NCBI RefSeq assembly: GCF_900177675.1
Contig: NZ_FXWM01000001.1
Coordinates: 5,093,001-5,157,000 of the forward strand
Reading direction: 5' to 3'
Source of the DNA: Bacillus sp. OV166
Lineage (GTDB): Bacteria; Bacillota; Bacilli; Bacillales; Cytobacillaceae
Length of the DNA stretch: 64,000 bases
In this document: positions 24,765 through 33,182 of the stretch, in pieces
Numbering within the stretch: the stretch's first letter is position 1
Layout of the letters: every line of letters begins with the position of its first letter
Program-made: the position numbers and the translations under genes
Notes under the pieces: generated by a model
The model's database searches: none
What the model was told of the DNA's origin: nothing
Seen by the model: the letters and a program-made list of their open reading frames with translations, nothing else

Positions 24765-26314
24765 TGAGTACATTATCTCTTATACTTTTTTTAGGTATTA
24801 TATTGTTAACGCTTACAATAACCTATTATTCTTCTAAAAAAACGAAAAACGCGAGCGATTTTTATACAGCTGGCGGCGGGTTGACTGCATGGCAAAATGG
24901 ATTGGCTGTAGCTGGTGACTTTATGTCTGCCGCTTCTTTTCTCGGTATTACTGGGGCTATCGCTCTGATTGGTTTCGATGGATTTTATATGAGCATTGGC
25001 AATCTTGTCGCGTTCCTTGTCTTATTATACCTTGTTTCGGAGCCGCTTCGTAATCTTGGAAAATACACGTTAGCCGATATGATTTCTGCTCGTTTTAAGT
25101 CCAAAAAGGTACGTGGGATCGCTGCAGCGAACACTCTTGTCATTTCTATTTTTTATATGATTGCTCAACTTGTTGGTGCGGGTGGATTGATTAAACTTCT
25201 TCTCGGAATCGATTACGGTCTTTCAGTTCTTCTCGTTGGTGTATTAATGACAATTTATGTTATTTTCGGTGGGATGCGGGCGACAAGCTGGGTACAAATA
25301 ACAAAAGCCGCGCTTTTGCTGGGCGGTTCTTCCGTTTTGACGTTTATTGTATTTTCCCGATATAACTTTAACATCTCAGAAATGTTCCACCATGTTAAGA
25401 CAGCAACACCCCTTGGTAATGACTTTTTAAATCCAGGTAATAAATACACGAATGGACTTGATATGATTTCATTTAATATGTCACTTGTCCTCGGCGCAGC
25501 AGGACTTCCTCATTTACTTGTCCGCTTCTTTACTGTAAAAGATGCGGCGACGGCACGAAAATCTGTTGTATATTCAACATGGTTTATTGGCGTATTTTTT
25601 ATTATGACGATTTTCCTAGGGTTCGGTGCTGCTTCATTCGTCGGTTTTGACCGCATTGTTGAGGCTAACCCTGCTGGAAACATGGCCGCGCCGCTTCTCG
25701 CATTAACCGTAGGCGGTGAATTCTTGTTTGCATTCGTCTCAGCTGTCGCATTTGCCACTATTTTAGCGGTAGTATCCGGCCTTGTTTTAACGTCAGCATC
25801 CGCCTTTGCACATGACATTTATGGAGAAATTATTAAAGACGGAAAAATGACTGAAAATCAGCAAGTTCTTGTAGCACGTATCTCGGCAATTAGTGTTGCA
25901 GCTATTTCAATCGTGCTAGCCTTGTTCGCACAGTCGCTGAATGTTGCTTTTCTTTCTGTACTTGCATTAGGTATTGCAGCAAGCGCCAACTTGCCGGTTA
26001 TTCTTTGCACAATTTACTGGAAACGATTTAATGCAATCGGAGCGATCACCGGCATGATGTTTGGGTTAATCAGCTCTCTAGTTTTAGTTTTGCTTAGTCC
26101 GAATGTATGGAATCCCCAACCTGGAATGGGTATTTTCACAGGAGACCCTATTTTCACAATGAGCAGCCCGACCATTTTCACCGTGCCTCTTGGCTTTATA
26201 GGTGCCTATATAGGTACAATGTTGTCTAAAGCAAAAGAAGACAAAAATAAATTCGCAGAAGTATTGTTTAAATCAAACACTGGGTATGGCATTAGCTCAG
26301 CCAAAGATCATTAA
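24764..26314 (+). CDS. Sodium:solute symporter (ActP/PaaL-like), candidate phenylacetate uptake system
   Basis: SSS-family transporter of 516 residues with about 13 membrane helices. SKKTKNASDFYTAGGGL near the N-terminus and GLPHLLVRFFTVKDA near 247 are typical of the acetate permease branch. Neighbours PaaK and PaaI suggest the substrate is phenylacetate or a related acid; acetate is the alternative. It is the middle gene of DUF485-symporter-paaI. Confidence 0.88.
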   Translation: MSTLSLILFLGIILLTLTITYYSSKKTKNASDFYTAGGGLTAWQNGLAVAGDFMSAASFLGITGAIALIGFDGFYMSIGNLVAFLVLLYLVSEPLRNLGKYTLADMISARFKSKKVRGIAAANTLVISIFYMIAQLVGAGGLIKLLLGIDYGLSVLLVGVLMTIYVIFGGMRATSWVQITKAALLLGGSSVLTFIVFSRYNFNISEMFHHVKTATPLGNDFLNPGNKYTNGLDMISFNMSLVLGAAGLPHLLVRFFTVKDAATARKSVVYSTWFIGVFFIMTIFLGFGAASFVGFDRIVEANPAGNMAAPLLALTVGGEFLFAFVSAVAFATILAVVSGLVLTSASAFAHDIYGEIIKDGKMTENQQVLVARISAISVAAISIVLALFAQSLNVAFLSVLALGIAASANLPVILCTIYWKRFNAIGAITGMMFGLISSLVLVLLSPNVWNPQPGMGIFTGDPIFTMSSPTIFTVPLGFIGAYIGTMLSKAKEDKNKFAEVLFKSNTGYGISSAKDH

Positions 26315-26329
26315 GGAAAGGAGAATTCC

Positions 26330-26779
26330 ATGACAATTCAATTAGATGATCAGGCAATTCACGATTTACATTATGATGAAATTAAGCAAGTTCTAAAAGA
26401 CGAACCATTTGCAGCTTTTCTTGGCATGAAGCTGACAAATCTCGGACCTGGAACAGCGGAAGCGGAATTAATCCCTGACGACCGGATGCTTAATGCACAT
26501 GGAACAGTTCACGGTGCCATTATCTTTTCACTTGCAGATTACGTATTTGCCGCAGCGAGCAACTCATATGGCAAAACAGCTGTGGGTGTCACAACTAATG
26601 TTAACTTTATATCAGCTGGTAAACGTGGCAGGACTTTAACTGCAAATGCAAAAGAAATAAAGAAAAATCACAAACTCGCTTGGTACAAAATCGATGTCCA
26701 AAGTGAAAATGAACTAATCGCAACAATGGAAGCGATGGTTTACAGAAAGAGTCATTATTTTGTTAAACAGGATAAATAA
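26330..26779 (+). CDS. paaI: Hotdog-fold acyl-CoA thioesterase PaaI
   Basis: A 149-residue thioesterase. The active-site helix segment LNAHGTVHGAIIFSLADYVFA (seen near 60-80) and VGVTTNVNFISAG match PaaI. It hydrolyses stalled ring-hydroxylated phenylacetyl-CoA species and recovers CoA. It follows the symporter by 15 bases with AAGGAGAA before the ATG, and is the last gene of that operon. Confidence 0.9.
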   Translation: MTIQLDDQAIHDLHYDEIKQVLKDEPFAAFLGMKLTNLGPGTAEAELIPDDRMLNAHGTVHGAIIFSLADYVFAAASNSYGKTAVGVTTNVNFISAGKRGRTLTANAKEIKKNHKLAWYKIDVQSENELIATMEAMVYRKSHYFVKQDK

Positions 26780-26789
26780 AGCTTTTATT

Positions 26790-26827
26790 AACCGGGTAAA
26801 TCAATCGATTCGTCCGGTTGCTTTTTA
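26790..26827 (+). terminator. Probable terminator of the symporter-paaI operon
   Basis: A short stem AACCGG / CCGGTT (26790-26795 with 26814-26819) is followed by GCTTTTTAC. The stem is short for the loop size, so strength is uncertain. Confidence 0.5.
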
Positions 26828-26870
26828 CTATGGAAGTAATAAGAAAAACCGGGCAAAAACCGGAGAGACC

Positions 26871-27116
26871 TAGTTAAATAAGACAGAGGAAAAAGCACCC
26901 CTTGAATCGTATTTAAATAATACGAAACTCAGGAGGTGTTTTCTTTTGGGGAAAAAAATACTTACTCAGAAGAAGTTAAAATGACTGTTATTCAAATGAA
27001 ATTAAGTGGTGAATATTCAAACACTACTTCAGGCAAAATTAAAACTACCTATCCCCTATTGAGTTGAGGGAACAGGTAGCGTAATTGATGCTTTTTCAAT
27101 GTCTCATTTGAATAGG
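26871..27116 (+). mobile_element. Internally deleted IS3-like insertion sequence remnant
   Basis: About 245 bases bounded by imperfect inverted ends. The left end reads TTAAATAAGACA then GGAAAAAGCA. The right end, on the complement, reads TTCAAATGAGACA then TGAAAAAGCA. Inside, a frame-disrupted fragment reads TYSEEVKMTVIQMKLSGEYS (26961-27020), the N-terminus of an IS3-family OrfA. It then breaks off into the right end. No functional transposase remains. It lies at the junction between the paa block and dtd. Confidence 0.65.
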
Positions 27117-27191
27117 TTAGTTCAAACTGCCTAGGTCTTTTTTTAAAAATGTCCTTTACAACGGGTACACTTTAAAAGTGCCAAGCCTTTT

Positions 27192-27635
27192 TTATGATTT
27201 ACTTTCGAGTATCAACGTCACGGGACCGTCATTGATGAGTTCAACATCCATCATCGCACCGAATATGCCGGTTTCAACACGAATCCCTTTTTCCCTCAGC
27301 AAGCTGTTAAGTAACTCATAAAGTTGAACAGCTTGGTCTGGCCGGGCCGCTTCCATGAAGTTTGGTCTCCTCCCCTTTCGGCAATCACCGTAAAGAGTAA
27401 ATTGCGAAACAGAAAGAATTTCACCGCCAACATCTAATAAAGATAGATTCATCTTTTCATCGGCATCCTCAAAAATACGGAGGTTGGCAATTTTATCGGC
27501 TAGGTAGATGGCATCCTCTTCTTTGTCAGCATGGGTGATACCGACAAGTAAGACAAACCCCTTTGTTATTTGACCAGTTACTTCCCCGCCAACAGTTACG
27601 CTGGCACCTTTACTTCGTTGAACAACTACACGCAT
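27192..27635 (-). CDS. dtd: D-aminoacyl-tRNA deacylase
   Basis: Hydrolyses D-aminoacyl-tRNAs (and Gly-tRNA-Ala), 147 residues. The SQFTLYG motif is near 77 and NDGPVTLILES near 134, the latter holding the GP motif of the active site. It lies 13 bases downstream of relA, the arrangement recalled for yrvI in B. subtilis. In that order the yrvJ-like gene should follow directly, but here 17 kb of paa DNA intervenes. Confidence 0.95.
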   Translation of the reverse strand: MRVVVQRSKGASVTVGGEVTGQITKGFVLLVGITHADKEEDAIYLADKIANLRIFEDADEKMNLSLLDVGGEILSVSQFTLYGDCRKGRRPNFMEAARPDQAVQLYELLNSLLREKGIRVETGIFGAMMDVELINDGPVTLILESKS

Positions 27636-27648
27636 TTTTGGAAACTCC

Positions 27649-29847
27649 TTAATTCATCATTCGACGGACGGAATAAATATCGGGGATCTGTTTAATTCGT
27701 TCAACCACCTTTTGTAAATGGTTCACATTGTGTATGGCAATCGACATGCTAATCGTCGCCATTTTATTCCGATCCGATTTGCCTGAAACGGCAGAAATAT
27801 TTGTTTTTGTTTCACTTACAGCTTGTAGTACTTCATTGAGAATCCCTCTTCGGTCATAACCGTTAATTTCAATATCAACATTATATTCTTTTCGATCATT
27901 TAAGGACGATTCCCATTCTACCGGGATTAACCTTGACTGAGCATCATTAGAATCAATGTTCGTACAGTCCGAACGATGAACAGAGACTCCGCGCCCCTTG
28001 GTAATAAAACCAACAATTTCATCGCCAGGAACCGGATTGCAGCATCTTGATAACCGAATCAGTAAATTATCAATCCCGGAAACTCGGACACCGGATTCAC
28101 GTTTTTTGGAAGATGGGAAGGTTTTTAGGTCCGTTATGGCATTGGTAATATTCGAACTCTGCTCCTGATCCCTCTTTTTGCGCCATTTCTCGGTTAATCG
28201 GTTGGCGACCTGTAAAGCCGTTACACCATTATAACCAACTGCTGCATACATATCTTCTTCACTGGAGAAATTAAACTTTTCAGCAACCTTTTTCAGATTG
28301 TCAGCGGTGAATATTTCTTTAATATCGAACTCCATATTACGGATTTCTTTTTCAACCATCTCTTTGCCCTTATCGACATTTTCATCACGGCGCTGCTTCT
28401 TAAAGAAGGCCCGAATCTTGTTTTTCGCTTGCGATGTTTGCGCCAGCTTCAACCAATCCTGACTTGGACCGTATGAATGTTTCGATGTAAGGATTTCGAT
28501 GATATCACCAGTCTTAAGCCGGTAGTCCAGCGTCACCATTTTGCCATTCACTTTTGCGCCTATCGTCTTATTGCCAATTTCGGAGTGAATTCGATAAGCA
28601 AAATCAATAGGAACAGAACCAGACGGCAACTCAATGACATCACCTTTTGGTGTAAACACAAAAACCATATCCGAAAATAAGTCAATTTTCAATGACTCCA
28701 TAAACTCTTCCGCATTGGCGGTATCATTTTGGAACTCGAGTATTTCTCTGAACCAGGTTAATTTCTGTTCAAAAGAAGTGCTCTCGTTAAGTGCTTCTTT
28801 GCCCTCTTTATAAGCCCAGTGTGCTGCCACCCCGAATTCAGCAATCCGATGCATCTCATACGTTCTAATTTGAACCTCAAGCGGATCTCCTTTTGGGCCG
28901 ATTACGGTAGTATGCAAGGATTGATACATATTAGGCTTCGGCATCGCGATATAATCCTTGAAACGGCCGGGCATTGGTTTCCAGCAAGTGTGAATAATCC
29001 CTAAAACAGCATAGCAATCTTTAATACTGTTTACGACGATTCGAACAGCTAGCAAATCATAAATTTCACTGAACTGCTTGTTTTGCAAGGCCATTTTCCG
29101 ATAAATGCTATAAATATGCTTCGGACGGCCAGAAAGCTCTGCTTTAATGGACACTTCACCCATTCGATTCTTTACTTCTTCAATGACATCCACTAAATAT
29201 TGCTCACGTTCAGCGCGCTTCTTTTTCATTAAGTTAACAATTCGATAATATTGCTGCGGATTTAAATACCTTAAGGCTGTATCTTCCAGTTCCCATTTAA
29301 TCTTAGAAATACCAAGACGATGTGCCAAAGGTGCAAAAATTTCAAGTGTTTCATTTGAAATCCGACGCTGCTTTTCTATAGGAAGATGTTTAAGTGTCCG
29401 CATATTATGCAAACGGTCGGCAAGCTTAATAAGGATGACCCGGATATCCTGGGCCATTGCCACAAACATTTTTCTGTGGTTCTCTGCCTGCTGTTCCTCG
29501 TGAGATTTATATTTAATTTTCCCTAATTTGGTTACGCCGTCGACAAGCATGGCCACTTCGTCATTAAAAGAAGACTCAATATCTTTTAAAGATATACTCG
29601 TATCTTCAACGACGTCATGAAGAAAACCAGCTGCAACCGTGGCAGGATCCATCTCCAAGTCAGCTAGAATACCAGCAACCTGGATCGGATGAATAATGTA
29701 CGGTTCCCCCGATTTTCGATATTGTTCACGATGAGCATGTTTTGCAAATTCGTATGCTTTTTCCAAAAATTTAACATGTTCATCATTTAAATAATTCCGA
29801 GTCTTGTCGATGACTTGGTCGGCTGTTAACACTAGATCATTCGCCAT
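27649..29847 (-). CDS. relA: Bifunctional (p)ppGpp synthetase/hydrolase Rel
   Basis: The stringent-response enzyme, 732 residues. Its domains in order are HD hydrolase (about 30-180, with FLHDVVEDTS), synthetase (about 230-360, with YQSLHTTVIGPKG), TGS (about 395-455), a linker with CCNPVPGDEIVGFI near 605, and C-terminal ACT (about 655-732). Both catalytic halves look intact, so it should make and degrade (p)ppGpp. It is transcribed with dtd. Confidence 0.96.
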   Translation of the reverse strand: MANDLVLTADQVIDKTRNYLNDEHVKFLEKAYEFAKHAHREQYRKSGEPYIIHPIQVAGILADLEMDPATVAAGFLHDVVEDTSISLKDIESSFNDEVAMLVDGVTKLGKIKYKSHEEQQAENHRKMFVAMAQDIRVILIKLADRLHNMRTLKHLPIEKQRRISNETLEIFAPLAHRLGISKIKWELEDTALRYLNPQQYYRIVNLMKKKRAEREQYLVDVIEEVKNRMGEVSIKAELSGRPKHIYSIYRKMALQNKQFSEIYDLLAVRIVVNSIKDCYAVLGIIHTCWKPMPGRFKDYIAMPKPNMYQSLHTTVIGPKGDPLEVQIRTYEMHRIAEFGVAAHWAYKEGKEALNESTSFEQKLTWFREILEFQNDTANAEEFMESLKIDLFSDMVFVFTPKGDVIELPSGSVPIDFAYRIHSEIGNKTIGAKVNGKMVTLDYRLKTGDIIEILTSKHSYGPSQDWLKLAQTSQAKNKIRAFFKKQRRDENVDKGKEMVEKEIRNMEFDIKEIFTADNLKKVAEKFNFSSEEDMYAAVGYNGVTALQVANRLTEKWRKKRDQEQSSNITNAITDLKTFPSSKKRESGVRVSGIDNLLIRLSRCCNPVPGDEIVGFITKGRGVSVHRSDCTNIDSNDAQSRLIPVEWESSLNDRKEYNVDIEINGYDRRGILNEVLQAVSETKTNISAVSGKSDRNKMATISMSIAIHNVNHLQKVVERIKQIPDIYSVRRMMN

Positions 29848-30030
29848 GAAATCACCTTTATTTTCGTCTCATTTTATTTATATAAATGTCATTCTCTAAA
29901 AATTTGTTCTAAATAGGAATGATTGTTATTATTATCGAAAAAAAAAGCCAAGATGTAAAGAGATTGAGAGTCTTTTTCCACACTATTCAGGAAAAAGTAT
30001 GCTAAATGGGCACTTCCGCTTTAAATTATA

Positions 30031-30062
30031 TAAAGAGAGCACTCGTCCCGAGTGCCCTCTTT
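30031..30062 (-). terminator. Rho-independent terminator of apt
   Basis: The hairpin AAAGAGGGCACTCG / CGAGTGCTCTCTTT on the minus strand (stem 30032-30062) begins just after the apt stop and is followed by an AT-rich tract. The upstream part of 29848-30068 is the relA promoter region with no gene visible. Confidence 0.75.
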
Positions 30063-30068
30063 AATGGT

Positions 30069-30581
30069 TTAATAATGCATCAATGTTAAAACATCATAAC
30101 CATCAAGTTTTTTTCTACCTTCTAAATAACTTAACTCAACTAAGAAAGCAATCCCTGCAACCACACCGCCAAGTTGCTCCACTAATTGAATCGTCGCATC
30201 GATTGTACCGCCTGTAGCCAACAAATCATCCGTGATTAGGACACGTTGGCCTGGTTGGATGGCATCTTTATGGATGGTTAGAACATCTTTACCATATTCA
30301 AGCCCGTAACCAACTTTAATCGTTTCCCGTGGAAGTTTACCTTCTTTACGGACTGGGGCAAAGCCTATGCCTAAGGCATATGCAACCGGACAGCCAATAA
30401 TAAATCCTCGGGCTTCAGGTCCGACAATCAGATCAATTTGTCTTTCTTTTGCATAAGCAACGATTTGGTCTGTTGCATATTTATAGGCCTCACCATCATT
30501 CATTAAAGGGGTGATATCTTTAAATTTAATTCCTTCTTTTGGCCAGTCAGGTACGATTGTAATAAATTCTTTTAAGTCCAT
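30069..30581 (-). CDS. apt: Adenine phosphoribosyltransferase
   Basis: Purine salvage enzyme (adenine plus PRPP to AMP), 170 residues. The PRPP-binding loop VLITDDLLATGGT is near 116, and GPEARGFIIG near 54 is the family signature. It overlaps the end of recJ by 10 bases, so the two are expressed together, as in B. subtilis. Confidence 0.96.
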   Translation of the reverse strand: MDLKEFITIVPDWPKEGIKFKDITPLMNDGEAYKYATDQIVAYAKERQIDLIVGPEARGFIIGCPVAYALGIGFAPVRKEGKLPRETIKVGYGLEYGKDVLTIHKDAIQPGQRVLITDDLLATGGTIDATIQLVEQLGGVVAGIAFLVELSYLEGRKKLDGYDVLTLMHY

Positions 30582-32935
30582 TCTTCAATTGCCTCCTCAG
30601 TTTCAACCGACTCTTGAAAAACTTGATCGAACCAGGCTTTTAAATCCTGAAAGGATGAAAACAATAGTTCCCTTTCAAGTTCATATTGTGCTTGTTTTAT
30701 TTTGTAGGTTCGAGAGTCAGTTAGGTCACGCTTTTGCGCTCCGGTGTTTAAAGTTATAAATCCATTGTTTATTGTAACAAAATCCAGGTCAGAAAACACC
30801 TTTGACATAAAGTTTATCGTTTCCTGCGACCAACCGCGATGCTTCGCGAGGTCACCCCCATGTCGCTTAAGATCAATCGGACCCTTTTTTAAAAGAAAAG
30901 CATAAAACCATTTAAAATGGTCACGGGTCGGGACAGTACTAAAGAAATCACTGGATTCTTTATAAAAATATGCATAAATCCTAGCTGGCTGTTTCCCTTT
31001 AAATAAAACCTTTAGGATTTCTTTTGATGAAGGAAAGTCAACTAGAACAATATTTGCCTTGTTCCCATCGAACGATTTTGCATCTTCCACATCTTTAATA
31101 AAAATGGTCTCATCGATCAAATTAGGGTTTATTTTTTCAAGGTGTTCTTGATTAAAAATAATAAACTTCCTGTTATCAGCAGGGACAGCATTTGAAAGGC
31201 TGTTGATCCGCTTTTGTCCGCGATAGTCAAATAATTGCCATGACTCCACGGCAATATCGTGGATGAAAATTTGTGGTTTACGCATATTGTTCCATTCATT
31301 AACAGATAATTCTCCAATTAACGAAATTTTTGATGCAGGTGAGATATGATCCACTAAGGGTCCTAAACCAAAGCCTACCCCATCCAGATTAGCACCACTT
31401 TCATTCACTAATACCTTTAAGTGGTTTTGCTCACTGCCAATTTTTCTGATATTTGTAATATCGACATTGTTGATTAAAACCTTGGGTTTGGGGTTGTCCA
31501 TTCCAAAAGGAGCAAGTAGACTCATTTCATCTAATGAAGATAGATTTACATGTTGAAGTTTAATTTCCTCATCGAGATATGTTACTGGAATTAAATCTTC
31601 ATGAGTCAGTTGAGCATCTGCCAGTAAATTTAACCTTGTGCGGAGTTCCGCAACATTCTCTAGGTTTAAGGTCATCCCTGCTGCCATGGGGTGACCTCCA
31701 AAGTGCGGCAAAATATCACGGCAGGTTGATAAATTTTTAAATAGGTCAAAACCTGCAATACTGCGGGCCGAACCCTTTGCCACTCCCTTATCCGGGTCAA
31801 AATTCAGTACAATCGTTGGCCGGTAATACTTTTCAACGAGTCTTGAGGCAACAATTCCGATGACTCCGGCATTCCAACCTTCCTTACCGATGACTAGAAC
31901 TTTATTAGACTCGATCGGGAAATTCTTTTCAACCTCTTCCATCGCCTCAGTCGTAATCGAATTAACAATCGACTGTCTTGACTTATTGAGAGCATCCATT
32001 TCTGATGCAAGGCTTTCTGCTTCAAATGGATCATTGGTTAAGATCAGCTGAACAGCTAAGTCAGCATCTTCTAAACGCCCCACGGCATTAATCCTTGGCG
32101 CGAGGGTAAAGCCAATTGTTTCTTCATTTATCGACATGGGATCGACCCCTGCCAGCTTTAAAATGGCTCTAAGGCCAATATTATTCGTTGTTTTTAGTTT
32201 TTCAAGTCCTTTTTTGGCGATCAGGCGATTCTCATCTTTTAACGAGACTAAATCAGCAATCGTCCCAATCACAGCTATTTCTAACAAATGCTCTGGAACC
32301 TCTCCATAAAGGGCATGGGCAAGTTTAAAGGCTACACCCACTCCTGCCAGTTCTCGAAACGGATAGGTACTATCAGGAAGTTTGGGATGAATGATCGCAA
32401 GTGCCTCAGGTAATACCGGCCCAGGCTCATGGTGATCGGTAATGATGAGATCCATGCCTAGCTCTTTTGCAACGGATGCCTCATAGGTAGCTGATATTCC
32501 AGTATCCACAGTAATAATTAAATTTATTCCATTTTCCGCTGCACTCCGGAATGCGGCCTCATTCGGGCCATATCCTTCAGTGAAACGATTAGGGATGTAA
32601 AATTGAACATTTGCACCAAGGTCACGAAGCGTGATCATTAAAACTGATGTGCTGCTTACTCCATCAGCGTCATAATCGCCGAAAATGAGGATCGGCTCTT
32701 GGTTTTCGATGGCTTCACGAATTCTCGTAACTGCAATATCCATCCCTGTTAAGAGAAAGGGATCGTGGAATTCTTCCTTTCCAAATAAAAAATACCGTGC
32801 AGACTCAACGGTATTAAAGCCACGGTTGACAAGCAGTGAAGCGACAAGAGGCGTTATTTTCAATTCAGTTTCTAGCTTATTGATCAGTTGTTCATCGGAT
32901 TTCCGAACAATCCATCTCGTTTTCGAACTTAACAT
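30572..32935 (-). CDS. recJ: Single-stranded-DNA-specific exonuclease RecJ
   Basis: 5'-3' ssDNA exonuclease of recombination and repair, 787 residues from the ATG at 32935, which follows GAGGGGTG; a GTG 12 bases upstream lies within that site. DHH motifs are visible: IFGDYDADGVSS near 80, TVDTGIS near 133 and IITDHHEPG near 157. FGGHPMAAGM near 417 belongs to the DHHA1 domain. The C-terminal extension of about 220 residues is the usual Bacillus extra domain. Confidence 0.95.
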   Translation of the reverse strand: MLSSKTRWIVRKSDEQLINKLETELKITPLVASLLVNRGFNTVESARYFLFGKEEFHDPFLLTGMDIAVTRIREAIENQEPILIFGDYDADGVSSTSVLMITLRDLGANVQFYIPNRFTEGYGPNEAAFRSAAENGINLIITVDTGISATYEASVAKELGMDLIITDHHEPGPVLPEALAIIHPKLPDSTYPFRELAGVGVAFKLAHALYGEVPEHLLEIAVIGTIADLVSLKDENRLIAKKGLEKLKTTNNIGLRAILKLAGVDPMSINEETIGFTLAPRINAVGRLEDADLAVQLILTNDPFEAESLASEMDALNKSRQSIVNSITTEAMEEVEKNFPIESNKVLVIGKEGWNAGVIGIVASRLVEKYYRPTIVLNFDPDKGVAKGSARSIAGFDLFKNLSTCRDILPHFGGHPMAAGMTLNLENVAELRTRLNLLADAQLTHEDLIPVTYLDEEIKLQHVNLSSLDEMSLLAPFGMDNPKPKVLINNVDITNIRKIGSEQNHLKVLVNESGANLDGVGFGLGPLVDHISPASKISLIGELSVNEWNNMRKPQIFIHDIAVESWQLFDYRGQKRINSLSNAVPADNRKFIIFNQEHLEKINPNLIDETIFIKDVEDAKSFDGNKANIVLVDFPSSKEILKVLFKGKQPARIYAYFYKESSDFFSTVPTRDHFKWFYAFLLKKGPIDLKRHGGDLAKHRGWSQETINFMSKVFSDLDFVTINNGFITLNTGAQKRDLTDSRTYKIKQAQYELERELLFSSFQDLKAWFDQVFQESVETEEAIEEWT

Positions 32936-32994
32936 GTGTATGTTCACCCCTCAGACCTTCTTATTATACAGGAGTGGAATACAGGATTCAATAA

Positions 32995-33145
32995 AAGAAA
33001 AGCGGAGGCGCCCGGTTAGCGACGTATGGACTGGAGCGCTCTGACTGAGATAAAGGAAACACGAAGAGCGTAAGCGATTCGATGTTGACTTATCGTAGGG
33101 AAGAGAGCGAAGTTCACTAGTCGCTGGGCGCCGGAGCTAGACAAA
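32995..33145 (+). repeat. Dispersed repeat family 1, intact-looking copy
   Basis: Begins AAAGAAAAGCGGAGGCGCC, contains GACGTATGGACTGGAGC and GATTCGATGTTGACTTATCG, and ends GGGCGCCGGAGCTAGACAAA. It aligns over most of its length with the outer copy at 11803-12082. It fills the gap between recJ and the secDF terminator. Confidence 0.85.
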
Positions 33146-33173
33146 AGAAAAACCGCAGGATATCTGCGGTTTT
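33146..33173 (-). terminator. Rho-independent terminator of secDF
   Basis: The minus-strand hairpin AAACCGCAG / CTGCGGTTT (33149-33173) is followed by TTCTTTTG, 10 bases past the secDF stop. Confidence 0.8.
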
Positions 33174-33182
33174 CAACTAAAT

